DNA of 58,892 nucleotides from Longicatena caecimuris (GTDB lineage: Bacteria; Bacillota_I; Bacilli_A; Erysipelotrichales; Erysipelotrichaceae): assembly GCF_004341945.1 (NCBI RefSeq), contig NZ_SMBP01000020.1, forward strand, positions 1 through 58,892, read 5' to 3'. Shown piece after piece: positions 34,223 through 43,093 of the stretch. A program made the translations under genes and the position numbers. Position 1 is the first letter of the stretch, and each line of letters opens with the position of its first letter. The notes below the pieces were generated by a model. The model ran no database searches. It worked only from the letters and a program-made list of their open reading frames with translations, and was not told the origin of the DNA.

Positions 34223-35482
34223 TTACAACAGCAATTGCTGTAATTCTTTTTCCTGTAACCTTTGCAACGCTTGCTGCAAAGCAAATGCCTGGTTACCTGC
34301 CGCCAATTCATAGCAGTATTCATCCTTTGCAAGATGATAAGCGCACAGCTTTAGTAATCGTTGTTCATCTACAAAATCCATGTCATACACAGTGATAAAT
34401 AAGCTGCGATCCATCACTTTCATCACTCTTATATTCTCCATGCCGCCAAAAACTTCTAACAGTTCTACGACATATTCATCATGGATAGCACCACGCTCTT
34501 CCTGGGGTAAATAAAGCCACTGTCTTTTATAAGAAAGCCATAGCAAGCTGATATAGATACTACCAAAAACGACCGTCAGCAATCCACCTGAAACAGAAAA
34601 GTAAGCCAAATAAAATATACAGCCACTCCCTATGCAATATACAAGCCATAATAGCGGTGCGCTGATAAACAAATACAACACAAAAGCGTCACTAGCCTGT
34701 GATAAGAGGCATTGTAACAGACACAAACTCACAAAAATAGCCATGGGATATCGTTTCTTATGAAGAAGGAATACCATCCAGGAAAGCATAAATGCAGGCA
34801 TTACACCATATTGCATGACGGTAATGCCCTTCTGAAAACCGGGAAGGATATAAAAACCATCACTGATATCACGTAAACCAACAATCACAAGTCCACTATT
34901 CAGTACTTTACTAATGCTTGCCCCAACTATTCCATGCTCATATAATACAGCTGTTAAAGAGAACAATTGACGTATTGTAAATGTCCAGATAAAGTAATAC
35001 GGAACAGCCAATCCCAACATGATGAAAATAGTTAATATCGGGACCAAACGACGTCCACTGAAAAAAGCCAGACTTTTGGGTAACTGTACTTGTGAAAACC
35101 GCTCAAATAGCTTTGCCGCAACCAATCCGCATAAGATGGCAGTCAATGGATTTTGAATATAATCTACAGCCACATCTACATGCCATTGATAAGCAAAAGC
35201 CTCATTCAAAACCTCACTTTGTAAAACACTGATGATGAGTAAATAAGCAATCATTGCGGATAAGACAACACTGCCATCCTTATGTCTACAAAACTGATAA
35301 GATACAAAGCCTGCCAGTAAGAAAGGCAGCGCCTTAGCATACAAGGCATCCAGACGAACAAATAGTGTCATAAAAGGAAGGATTTCAGCTAGTAGCTGAC
35401 TGATACTAGCCACGATGGAAACTATAGGAAGAAACAACAAAAGAGGCATACAGGCAACCCATAATTTTCGATACCAAGTCAT
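34223..35482 (-). CDS. PTS EIICB-like pseudo-permease lacking the phosphocysteine
   Basis: 419 aa with about ten TM segments and a C-terminal EIIB-like domain. Alignment by eye with the neighbouring EIICB over the GGxENI segment puts Met where the EIIB Cys should be (KVMDRSLFITVYD against IHSCITRLHITLKD). The Thr-Arg pair after the Cys is also lost. The EIIC substrate motif (GVTEPLEF) is replaced by LSQASDAFV. It therefore cannot carry out PTS phosphotransfer by the known route. It is the first gene of the operon; a sensor role for the antiterminator is an inference. Start 35482 has AAGGAAG 7 nt upstream. Confidence 0.75.
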   Translation of the reverse strand: MTWYRKLWVACMPLLLFLPIVSIVASISQLLAEILPFMTLFVRLDALYAKALPFLLAGFVSYQFCRHKDGSVVLSAMIAYLLIISVLQSEVLNEAFAYQWHVDVAVDYIQNPLTAILCGLVAAKLFERFSQVQLPKSLAFFSGRRLVPILTIFIMLGLAVPYYFIWTFTIRQLFSLTAVLYEHGIVGASISKVLNSGLVIVGLRDISDGFYILPGFQKGITVMQYGVMPAFMLSWMVFLLHKKRYPMAIFVSLCLLQCLLSQASDAFVLYLFISAPLLWLVYCIGSGCIFYLAYFSVSGGLLTVVFGSIYISLLWLSYKRQWLYLPQEERGAIHDEYVVELLEVFGGMENIRVMKVMDRSLFITVYDMDFVDEQRLLKLCAYHLAKDEYCYELAAGNQAFALQQALQRLQEKELQQLLL

Positions 35483-35503
35483 GAAACCACTTCCTTTTCT
35501 AGA

Positions 35504-35520
35504 ATTATAAAACGTTTTCA
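35504..35520 (-). promoter_or_regulatory. -10 box and cre-like site of the PTS operon
   Basis: TATAAT (35509-35504, minus strand) is the likely -10; the -35 is poor. Overlapping it on the plus strand, TATAAAACGTTTTCA (35506-35520) matches a catabolite-responsive element at 13 of 15 positions, the first TG being lost. CcpA control is possible but unproven. Confidence 0.4.
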
Positions 35521-35579
35521 TGATAACATTTTTTCACAAATTGTAAATATCGCAAATAAAAATTTTTTAAAAAAAGGGA

Positions 35580-35608
35580 TTGACAAACGAAATGTAAACG
35601 CTTATCAT
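35580..35608 (+). promoter_or_regulatory. Promoter of the RAT-controlled lipoprotein gene
   Basis: -35 TTGACA (35580-35585), 17-nt spacer, -10 TATCAT (35603-35608). The transcript would start near 35615 and run into the RAT. Confidence 0.8.
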
Positions 35609-35637
35609 TTGTGTGTAAAAGTTAGAAGCGAAATGAT

Positions 35638-35696
35638 AAAACGTGTTACTGTTCAATCAGGCATGAGTTTTTGGGGAAAAACTTATGCCTTTTTTT
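35638..35696 (+). promoter_or_regulatory. GlcT-type RAT antiterminator overlapping an intrinsic terminator
   Basis: The RAT reads ACGTGTTACTG, 5-6 nt, CAGGCATGAG (about 35641-35667), like the GlcT-bound RAT of Bacillus ptsG. Its 3' half is the 5' arm of a 14-bp terminator (35659-35672 with 35677-35690, GGGG loop, six T). Binding of the antiterminator protein would prevent termination and allow expression of the gene at 35770. Confidence 0.85.
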
Positions 35697-35769
35697 GTAG
35701 TTTCATGTAGATATCGTTCTGCTCTGGATCCAGCTTTACATGTTTATGTTCGTAAAACAGGAGGAAACT

Positions 35770-36675
35770 ATGAAAAAATTATTATGTGCTTTATGTGCCA
35801 TGACTTTATTAGCAACTGCAACAGGATGTTCTAACAACAATGCCGACAAGGACAAAAAGGAAACAAGCGGCAATACACTGGTTGTCGCATCAAACAACAT
35901 TGACGCAAAATCACAGCCAGATGTAGATGCACAGCGTAAATTATTGGAAGAAAACGGTGTTGAGATTTTCGGACTTCAAGAAGTCGATAACATGACAAGA
36001 CGTAATCACTATGATGTAGTCAGCAAATTCAAAGTTGATCCTTACAAGGATGCATTCTTCTCAAATGCCATCGCTTTCTCCGGTGGTGAATATGGTATTG
36101 CGACAGTATCGAAATATGAATTCAAGAGCAAAGATGCTACTAAATTGTATAGCGATTTATTTGCTGGTAAAGAAATCGCACAGGAATTGGCGGATGCTTA
36201 CAAAGACTATGATCCAGACAATAAAGAATCCGAAGCAAAGATGGATGCTGTATCCGCAAAGAATCCTATTGAACCACGTTTATATCAGCGTGTCGTGATT
36301 GAAAAAGACGGCAAAGAAATCGCCTTCTATAACACTCATTTAAGCTATGAAGATCAGAAATTGCGCAAACAGCAGATGGAAACCTTAATGAAAGCCATGG
36401 ACAGCGATACTTGCAAATATGTAATTGCAGTTGGTGATTTTAATGCCGATCAGTCCACAAAAGAATTTGATGCATTTAAAGAAAAATATCATATTGCCAA
36501 TGGTTTAGATGGCAAATGGTTAGATACGTATAATGGCGTTGATGATACTATGAAAGTAAACAGTGTCGACAACATCATTGTGTCAAAAAACATCACGATC
36601 AAAGAAGTTAAAATGATTCCTTCTAAATTGTCTGACCACAATCCTCTAGTAGCTACATTAGAGCTAGGAGAATAG
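35770..36675 (+). CDS. Exported lipoprotein, endonuclease/exonuclease/phosphatase fold
   Basis: 301 aa. The signal peptide ends ATATGC; Cys20 is the probable lipidation site (the -3 residue is Ala rather than Leu). The mature part has the DNase I-like fold motifs in order: IFGLQEVD near residue 66, FYNTHLSYED near 190, GDFNAD near 220, VDNIIVS near 263 and SDHNPLVATLE near 285. Metal-binding Glu, Asp and His are all present, so it should be an active Mg2+ phosphoesterase. The target could be DNA, phospholipid or a sugar phosphate. AGGAGG precedes the ATG. Expression depends on the RAT upstream. Confidence 0.88.
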   Translation: MKKLLCALCAMTLLATATGCSNNNADKDKKETSGNTLVVASNNIDAKSQPDVDAQRKLLEENGVEIFGLQEVDNMTRRNHYDVVSKFKVDPYKDAFFSNAIAFSGGEYGIATVSKYEFKSKDATKLYSDLFAGKEIAQELADAYKDYDPDNKESEAKMDAVSAKNPIEPRLYQRVVIEKDGKEIAFYNTHLSYEDQKLRKQQMETLMKAMDSDTCKYVIAVGDFNADQSTKEFDAFKEKYHIANGLDGKWLDTYNGVDDTMKVNSVDNIIVSKNITIKEVKMIPSKLSDHNPLVATLELGE

Positions 36676-36706
36676 TTTCATAACATTACCCTTCATTTCC
36701 TATTAT

Positions 36707-36737
36707 GAGAACTGTTAAGCGTTACAGTTCTCTTTTT
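36707..36737 (+). terminator. Terminator of the lipoprotein gene
   Basis: GAGAACTGT, 8-nt loop, ACAGTTCTC, then TTTTT. Confidence 0.88.
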
Positions 36738-36810
36738 ATGATTATCAATTTACATCTTTAACATAAATGATATTCGAATATTCAGAATCATTAGGAGTCA
36801 ATCTGTCACT

Positions 36811-36850
36811 AAAAAAAGCCTTCTATCTCAATTCACTTGTATAGAAGGCT
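36811..36850 (-). terminator. Terminator of the candidate large RNA
   Basis: Perfect 10-bp stem AGCCTTCTAT / ATAGAAGGCT with a 14-nt loop, followed by a run of T on the minus strand. Confidence 0.88.
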
Positions 36851-37635
36851 CTACTATTTATTTGTATGTTTATCACGACCATTCTCTTTCATGTCTTTGT
36901 ATAAGATATTCATCTTTTTACTTCGCGATTTCCATCAAATTACAATACATCAATCAAGAATAGCGCTACGTATCTGTTTCATTATGTCCACATAGGTCTT
37001 TTCCTATTTCCTTATCTAGCGCAGTTATTTCACCTTACTGCATTCTTATTGCCTATGTTTCACATTTTCACTTACGCTTTTGATTTCTCCTGACTTTGCT
37101 TGAATTCCAATGACGCTGCTCAAATCTCATCAGTATACTTAACGTTTGTGAATATCATGTTACCCTTTCATTGTTTGATACACTTACGTAATTACTACTA
37201 TTTACACAACCAATATGTGAAACACTTTCTTACGGTTCTCTTTACAACGAAATTATCTTAACATGATTTATATAATTTATCTTCTCACCACCCTTATACA
37301 TCTATTGTTATTACGAAGTAGTTTCTTGATAAATTCTATAATCCTAATGGAACAATACTATGGAGTTTCCTCATATCCCTATGAGTGATAACATCACTGT
37401 TATCGTTTCCTGATACCTTGTCTGCTGTCACCAGTACTTCTTCAGGCTTTAACTTCCGATGATCCTCACCGTATTTTCCTAAATTATGTTGAGATTATGA
37501 TATTGAAATAACTTTCCTCTGATGGAATACCTCTACAAGATACCCTTTCACGCATCAGCCTTGGACAAGTTCCATAATTCAACGATCAAACGTTCCCATC
37601 TTCTCACCGCTTTCTTTTGTTTTCTTTTTCTTTAC
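36811..37635 (-). ncRNA. Candidate large structured noncoding RNA, about 825 nt
   Basis: Bounded by a good promoter and a strong terminator on the minus strand, with no open frame that has a start codon and ribosome binding site. The transcript strand is purine-rich with many GGAAA and GAAAG-like joints. Compact hairpins (plus coordinates): 37581-37594, 37562-37574, 37519-37558, 37409-37446 with an inner GUGA tetraloop at 37425-37434, 37387-37404, 37370-37385 with a GGGA loop, 37205-37219, 37021-37041, a long-range GCGCTA / TAGCGC pair (37017-37022 with 36963-36968) enclosing 36992-37007, and 36903-36916. The 11-mer GGTGAGAAGAT occurs twice (37608-37598 and 37289-37279). Known giant RNAs of similar size include OLE, GOLLD and ROOL; I cannot assign a family. 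Confidence 0.65.
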
Positions 37636-37641
37636 ACTTTC

Positions 37642-37669
37642 ATTATATTCGTCAATCTGATTATGTAAA
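37642..37669 (-). promoter_or_regulatory. Promoter of the candidate large RNA
   Basis: -35 TTTACA (37669-37664), 16-nt spacer, consensus -10 TATAAT (37647-37642) on the minus strand, in the gap after the LytTR gene. Confidence 0.75.
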
Positions 37670-37712
37670 GAGAAGTGGAAAATCTGGCGTTTTTTTGGAA
37701 TAATCTGTTACT

Positions 37713-38399
37713 TTATGTATGCTTAGTGAAATCTCTTACTTTGGCAATGACTTCCGGTCGTCTAGCTCTTGCAAAAGGTAATTCTATTTTCTGCAAAAAT
37801 ACACTTTCTGTTTCAAATCGCGTTACATATTGCAAATTAACCAAAAAACTGGAATGAATCCGTAAAAAGTGATATTTTTCAAAATACTTTTCAGCATCTT
37901 TAATACTCTTGCGTTCACTGAATTCTCCTCGTTTTGTATGATAAACAAGGTTTTTATTGTCTTTTTCAATGTAATAAATATCACTGATTTTCAAAGGTAC
38001 ACTGATATGGTTATAAGAGAAAAAATATTCTTCCTGATTGGCTAATAAATTTCGCACAAAAGGATCAATACGCTGTAATTCATGTCGTAATCGTCTACGA
38101 TCGATATATAAAATACGTTCAAAGTTGCCAACTTCATGTTCATAACGTTTTTCTTCTACCGTTGTAAATATGACAACACGTTCCGGATAAGGTTGAATAA
38201 AGGTGCCGGCAATTCTTTGCGTGTCAAATTTATCTTGAAGAATAAGAATCTGATATTCTTTCTGCTGTTGGGCTTTCACAAATTGTGACAACTTTGCGAA
38301 ATACTGAAAGGTCCAATCTTCATCCTTTAAAATATCCCCTAAAATGAATAAGATATTTTTTACCATTTCTTCACTTTCTAAAATTGCCACCCTTAACAT
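37713..38399 (-). CDS. LytTR-domain response regulator with degenerate receiver
   Basis: 228 aa. The C-terminal LytTR DNA-binding domain spans about residues 125-228 (SVPLKISDIYYIEKDNKNLVYHT, then FLRIHSSFLVNLQYV). The N-terminal 115 residues resemble a CheY-like receiver in length, but the acidic pocket is altered (VAILESEE) and the phosphoacceptor strand reads LILQDKF, so phosphorylation is uncertain. The start at 38399 follows GAGGTGAGG. It lies 20 nt after the YdjC gene. No histidine kinase is nearby. Confidence 0.85.
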   Translation of the reverse strand: MLRVAILESEEMVKNILFILGDILKDEDWTFQYFAKLSQFVKAQQQKEYQILILQDKFDTQRIAGTFIQPYPERVVIFTTVEEKRYEHEVGNFERILYIDRRRLRHELQRIDPFVRNLLANQEEYFFSYNHISVPLKISDIYYIEKDNKNLVYHTKRGEFSERKSIKDAEKYFEKYHFLRIHSSFLVNLQYVTRFETESVFLQKIELPFARARRPEVIAKVRDFTKHT

Positions 38400-38419
38400 G
38401 ACCCTCACCTCATCTTTTC

Positions 38420-39139
38420 TTATAAATCACTATAACGCAATCGTTGTATTCCTTTTGCTTGTAAATACTCTTTTAAATCCTTATTACATAATATGTCCAA
38501 TTCATTTATACGTTGTATATTATAGGAAGTTGTTTGTTGTAAAAACATATCGAGATAAGCCGGATGACACATTAAATCATAGCAGTTTGCTTCCTCTAAA
38601 GAATCCACAATTTGTTTCAGATTTGAAATTGTTGCACCATCTGCATAAAACTGATCAAGCAAGAGTGCATGTGGCATCATTGTTTCGTATTGAAACCCAC
38701 CACGCACCGGCAGATCATATTCCTTTTGCAGCCGCTCAAATACTCCTTGCACATGAGGAAAGGTATGGATATGATGATGAGAATCTAAATGATCAGGATG
38801 CAAACCGGATGCCAACACTTTTTCAATTTGGAGCTTTAGTTCTTCATACATTTCCTCTTCGTCAAATTCATTGATATCCCCTTGTTTTTTAAAGGAACCA
38901 TCCCTTCTTGTTAAGCTCTTATACCCCTTACCTAACGGATAGTAACAGGTTAAGGTTAAATGGACACCGATACCTAAATCGCGATGCTGCTTTGCCAATG
39001 TGACCGCATGCGCAAATCCGGGCATATTTGCCATCATAGATGTTGATGTAACAATGCCTTCCTGATAGCCTTTCAGGATGCCATAGTTTACTGCCTCATC
39101 GAAACCGAAATCATCGGCATTAACGATTAATCGCTTCAT
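38420..39139 (-). CDS. ChbG/YdjC family carbohydrate deacetylase
   Basis: 239 aa. YdjC family motifs: IVNADDFG at the start, GVHLTL near residue 59, HLDSHHHIHTFPHV near 115 and CHPAYLD near 195, giving the Asp and His metal ligands. Such enzymes remove an acetyl group from N-acetylated oligosaccharides such as diacetylchitobiose. Start 39139 follows AAAGGAGGAG. Co-transcribed with the LytTR regulator. With nagA at 17 kb it suggests use of amino-sugar oligomers. Confidence 0.88.
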   Translation of the reverse strand: MKRLIVNADDFGFDEAVNYGILKGYQEGIVTSTSMMANMPGFAHAVTLAKQHRDLGIGVHLTLTCYYPLGKGYKSLTRRDGSFKKQGDINEFDEEEMYEELKLQIEKVLASGLHPDHLDSHHHIHTFPHVQGVFERLQKEYDLPVRGGFQYETMMPHALLLDQFYADGATISNLKQIVDSLEEANCYDLMCHPAYLDMFLQQTTSYNIQRINELDILCNKDLKEYLQAKGIQRLRYSDL

Positions 39140-39238
39140 TTCAATGCTCCTCCTTTGACATATCGTCATCTTCATTATACTCCTTTTTTCCTCTCCTGCT
39201 TAGGAAGGTTCGAAATAAAGCAATCCTTTCGCTATTAG

Positions 39239-39262
39239 AAAAGCAGGCTTTTACCTGCTCTA
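39239..39262 (-). terminator. Terminator of murA
   Basis: AGCAGG, 6-nt loop, CCTGCT, then TTTCT on the minus strand. Confidence 0.7.
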
Positions 39263-39264
39263 TT

Positions 39265-40530
39265 TTACTCTATCGTTTCTCTCCAAATCTTAGCACCTAA
39301 AGCACTCAGTTTTTCATCAATGTGTTCATAACCTCTTTCAATATGATAAATATTACGAATGGTTGTCGTTCCTTCCGCAATCAATCCGGCAATGACAAGG
39401 CATGCTCCACAACGCAAATCGGTTGCAGACACTTCAGCACCGGATAATGGTGTCGGTCCATTGATGAATGAGCTTGGTATCATCACATTAATATTAGCCC
39501 CCATCTTTGCTAACTCCTGACAATGTTTAAAACGCTCTGTATAGATCGTTTCCGTCACAATAGACTGTCCATGTGCTTGTGTCAGTAATGCCGTTAACGG
39601 TTGCTGGATATCTGTCGCGAAGCCAGGATATGGGAGTGTTTTGATATCTGTTGCTTTTAAATTTCCCGTATTCCCTTTTATAATTAGGCGATCTACATCT
39701 ACCTTAATATCAACACCGATTTCATGCAGCTTGCTTAATAAGGACTCTAAATGCTGTGGAATGACGTTTTCCACAACAACCTCATCGGCCGCTGCTGCTG
39801 CTAATACGATATATGTCGCTGCTTCAATACGATCAGGTATAATTTCATGGAAACAGCCGCCTAATGCCTCAACACCATCAATCGTGATGACATTCGTTCC
39901 TGCTCCACGTATCTTTGCGCCCATCTTATTTAATAACGTAGCCACATCAATGATCTCAGGTTCTTTTGCGGCATTTTCAATGGTTGTTCTGCCTTGTGCA
40001 TGAACAGCAGCCATCATGATATTGATCGTAGCCCCGACACTGGCAATATCCAAGAAAATTTTATTCCCGATCAATTGTGGTGCATCTAAGATATATGCTC
40101 CATGATCATAATGAATGGTCGCTCCTAATGCTTCAAATCCTTTTAAATGTAAATCAATCGGACGAGGGCCTAAGTAACAACCGCCGGGCATCCGAATTTC
40201 CGCATGGCCATATTTACCTAATAATGCCCCCATAAAATAATAGGATGCTCTTAATTTATTTACCGCTTCATGGATCAAAGGTTTATTTTCCATCTGTGTC
40301 GGATCAATGACAATGCTGTCAGAGGAACGTATATCGACAACAACCCCAAGATCACGAAGGAGTACAGATAAAGATTCTACATCGGATATACTTGGTACCC
40401 CACATATCGTAACCGGTCCGTTTGCTAATATTGCTGCTGGTATAAGTGCTACCGTCGCATTTTTTGATCCGCTGATGCGCACGGTACCATTCAATTTATG
40501 TCCACCTTCTATTTTGATAACTTCTTCCAT
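39265..40530 (-). CDS. murA: UDP-N-acetylglucosamine 1-carboxyvinyltransferase
   Basis: 421 aa. It catalyses the first committed step of peptidoglycan synthesis, adding enolpyruvate from PEP to UDP-GlcNAc, in the cytosol. Key residues are Lys23-Asn24 in SGSKNA, catalytic Cys118 in [13 protein letters not shown] (the fosfomycin target) and the late [13 protein letters not shown] segment. AAGGAG precedes the ATG. Many Firmicutes have two MurA copies; which one this is cannot be told here. Confidence 0.95.
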   Translation of the reverse strand: MEEVIKIEGGHKLNGTVRISGSKNATVALIPAAILANGPVTICGVPSISDVESLSVLLRDLGVVVDIRSSDSIVIDPTQMENKPLIHEAVNKLRASYYFMGALLGKYGHAEIRMPGGCYLGPRPIDLHLKGFEALGATIHYDHGAYILDAPQLIGNKIFLDIASVGATINIMMAAVHAQGRTTIENAAKEPEIIDVATLLNKMGAKIRGAGTNVITIDGVEALGGCFHEIIPDRIEAATYIVLAAAAADEVVVENVIPQHLESLLSKLHEIGVDIKVDVDRLIIKGNTGNLKATDIKTLPYPGFATDIQQPLTALLTQAHGQSIVTETIYTERFKHCQELAKMGANINVMIPSSFINGPTPLSGAEVSATDLRCGACLVIAGLIAEGTTTIRNIYHIERGYEHIDEKLSALGAKIWRETIE

Positions 40531-41251
40531 GTTTATCTCCTTCCAGTATTACTATTTTATTATGAAATCTATCACTCGTGATAGTTGCGTGTAAAAAAGT
40601 GCATTCTTATTATAAAACATTTTATCCCGTATAGCTATGAGAAAATAGACAAATTCACATTTCCCTATGAAGCACAATGAAAAGCGGTAATTGCCTATAC
40701 ATAATTATAACATAGCTTTTTAAAGAAAAGCGATTTTCCATATATTGTTATACATCCTTAAATTATAACTCTTTTTGCTTTCTCGCTTGATTCCATATCG
40801 TCATGCTTTCCTAAGAAATTACTTACATAGCTATTGGACATATAGGTAGCAAACACCTATTTCACATTGGATAAGTTAAAACGAATGGCAATTATTGTAT
40901 TCATGAATATCATCATCAATCATACTGTAGAAACGGTCCATAAAGTATACACTTATTGGCTTTTAAATACCGTATACACTTATTGACTTTTCAAATACAC
41001 TATGAAAAGATACCCTGTAACAGCATAATATCTTTGTTTGCGAATAGCCTATTCCTACTTTAGTTATCCTTACCCTGCCTGTTTTTCTTTTTTACATATT
41101 GCATGCAAAAGGAGTATTCATCATAATCTTTCGCAAACATATTGAAATTATATAAACCCATTCTATTCGCCTAATTCTTCCTATCTAAAATCCTTTGTTA
41201 GAATTTTCTTATTTCTTGCTATTTTAATTAGTAAATATACAATTATTTTGC
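40531..41251. other. Intergenic region between murA and the DUF1846 gene
   Basis: About 720 nt of AT-rich DNA with no gene. It holds a perfect dyad in the murA leader, CTATCAC-TC-GTGATAG (40569-40584), a short hairpin ATAGGT / ACCTAT (40841-40860), a 27-bp tandem duplication (40945-40998) and the start of the next promoter. Confidence 0.55.
40945..40998. repeat. 27-bp tandem duplication
   Basis: Two adjacent copies beginning GTATACACTTATTG at 40945 and 40972. They differ at about three of 27 positions. Confidence 0.75.
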
Positions 41252-41257
41252 TATAAT
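41252..41257 (+). promoter_or_regulatory. Extended -10 promoter of the DUF1846 gene
   Basis: TTTTGCTATAAT gives a TGn-extended consensus -10 (41252-41257), 40 nt before the start codon. The -35 is weak. Confidence 0.6.
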
Positions 41258-41297
41258 AAGACTTAGTGATTTAAACGATTTAAAGGAGAGTGGAACG

Positions 41298-42782
41298 ATG
41301 AAAGAAATCGCTTTTGATAACGACAAATATCTAAAACTGCAATCAAAGCATATCTTAGATAGAATTTCTAAATTTGACAATAAGCTATATCTGGAATTCG
41401 GCGGCAAGCTGTTCGATGATCATCATGCTGCACGTGTCCTTCCGGGATTTCAGCCGGATAGTAAATTAAAAATGTTGTTAGAACTGAAAGAAGAAGTAGA
41501 AATTGTTATCGCTGTTTGCGCAAGTGATATAGAGAAAAATAAAATTCGCAGCGACATGGGAATCACCTATGATGTAGAAGTACTGCGTTTGATTGATGCC
41601 TTCCGTGATACCGGTTTATATGTGGGTAGTGTCGTCATTACCCAATATGCGAACCAGGCATCCGCTGATACATTTAAAAAACACCTGGAACATTTAGGTA
41701 TTCGCGTTTTCCTGCATTATCAGATTGCCGGTTATCCTAACAACATTCCGCTGATTGTTTCTGATGAAGGTTATGGAAAGAATGAATACATAGAAACCAC
41801 GAAACCATTAATCGTGGTGACAGCTCCGGGTCCGGGTTCCGGTAAGATGGCTACCTGTTTGTCACAGCTTTACCACGAACATAAGCGTGGTGTAAAAGCC
41901 GGTTATGCGAAATTTGAGACTTTCCCTATCTGGAATCTTCCTCTAAAACATCCGGTAAATCTTGCTTATGAAGCTGCGACAGCTGATTTAAATGATATTA
42001 ATATGATTGATCCTTTCCATTTAGAGGCTTATGGTGAAACAACGGTAAATTATAATCGTGATGTGGAAATATTCCCTGTTTTAAATACGATGTTTGAAAA
42101 GATTCTAGGCGTAAGCCCTTATAAATCACCAACGGATATGGGTGTTAACATGGTTGGTTATTGCATATGCGATGATGAAGCAGCACGCAAAGCAAGTACT
42201 GAGGAAATTATTCGCCGTTACTATAAAGCGAAGGTAGACTTCAAAAAAGGGCATACCAATGAAGACACAATCAAAAAAATAGAAATTATCATGTCTCAGG
42301 CAAATATCATACCGGAAGAACGTGCTTGTGTAAAACCGGCACTTGCCAAAGCGGAAGAGACGAATGCACCGGCTGTTGCCATTGAATTACCGGATGGCAC
42401 CATTGTCACAGGAAAAACAACATCTTTATTAGGTGCCAGTTCGGCAGCATTATTAAATGCCTTAAAGAAATTAGGCAATATCAATGATATCATTCCTTTA
42501 ATATCACCGAATATCATTGAACCAATCCAGAAATTAAAAGTGGGGTCATTAGGCAATCACAATCCTCGTTTACATACCGATGAAGTTCTAATCGCCCTTG
42601 CTATCAGTGCTACGACCAATCCGGTATCACATTTGGCATTGCAGCAGCTTGATAAATTAAAGAATTGTGAAGCCCATAGTACTGTTATCCTATCACAAGT
42701 AGATGCAGGAACCTTCCGTAAGCTGAAGGTCAATCTGACTTGTGAGGATCAGTATCAGACCAAAAAATTATATCATCGTTAA
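41298..42782 (+). CDS. DUF1846 family protein
   Basis: 494 aa cytosolic protein matching the DUF1846 family in length and order: an N-terminal domain with [22 protein letters not shown], then [24 protein letters not shown] with a P-loop-like GPGSGK near residue 180, and a late [22 protein letters not shown] structure is known from Streptococcus pneumoniae, but the activity is not established. A nucleotide-dependent function is plausible from the GPGSGK motif. AAAGGAG precedes the ATG. Confidence 0.88.
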   Translation: MKEIAFDNDKYLKLQSKHILDRISKFDNKLYLEFGGKLFDDHHAARVLPGFQPDSKLKMLLELKEEVEIVIAVCASDIEKNKIRSDMGITYDVEVLRLIDAFRDTGLYVGSVVITQYANQASADTFKKHLEHLGIRVFLHYQIAGYPNNIPLIVSDEGYGKNEYIETTKPLIVVTAPGPGSGKMATCLSQLYHEHKRGVKAGYAKFETFPIWNLPLKHPVNLAYEAATADLNDINMIDPFHLEAYGETTVNYNRDVEIFPVLNTMFEKILGVSPYKSPTDMGVNMVGYCICDDEAARKASTEEIIRRYYKAKVDFKKGHTNEDTIKKIEIIMSQANIIPEERACVKPALAKAEETNAPAVAIELPDGTIVTGKTTSLLGASSAALLNALKKLGNINDIIPLISPNIIEPIQKLKVGSLGNHNPRLHTDEVLIALAISATTNPVSHLALQQLDKLKNCEAHSTVILSQVDAGTFRKLKVNLTCEDQYQTKKLYHR

Positions 42783-43016
42783 TTAGATCACTCTTGAACT
42801 ATCGTAAGGTTTGCTGTCTTGAAAGTAGCAAACCTTTTATTATCCCCTATCGGATACAATAATCTTTCTAAACATAAAAGATACGATAAAATAAGTAGGA
42901 ATTGTTGCATACCAAAAGTCAAAACAGCATTATAAAAAAGAAGGTAAGTATGCCCCTTTTCTTAATCTTAATGATATACACTTTTAGAATTATGGTACAA
43001 AACAAAAAAGCAACCT
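42783..43016. other. Intergenic region between convergent DUF1846 and fhs
   Basis: Holds the DUF1846 terminator and, on the minus strand, TACTTACCTT (42950-42941) followed by CTTTTT and TATAA. This pattern also follows the genes ending at 21104 and 27383. No gene seen. Confidence 0.45.
42806..42841 (+). terminator. Terminator of the DUF1846 gene
   Basis: AAGGTTTGCT, 11-nt loop, AGCAAACCTT, then TTATT. Confidence 0.85.
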
Positions 43017-43066
43017 AAAAGAAGAAATCTAATATCACTTACACAAGGATATGATTTCTTCTTTTT
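43017..43066 (-). terminator. Terminator of the purD-fhs unit
   Basis: AAAAGAAGAAATC / GATTTCTTCTTTT arms with a 23-nt loop; the 3' arm on the minus strand ends in T-rich sequence. Confidence 0.75.
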
Positions 43067-43093
43067 CAATCACTATAGTTTAACTTGTTTCTA

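Noticed and set aside
35586-35606. cre site in TGTAAACGCTTATCA near the lipoprotein promoter
   Set aside because: The half-sites are one base too far apart for the cre consensus; not called.
37336-37494. 52-codon open frame inside the candidate large RNA (minus strand)
   Set aside because: It has no start codon with a ribosome binding site, no recognisable domain, and the flanking sequence is full of stops and hairpins. It remains a caveat to the RNA reading.
36811-37635. Group II intron as an explanation for the protein-less transcription unit
   Set aside because: No GUGYG-type 5' end, no recognisable domain V hairpin and no reverse transcriptase frame were seen.
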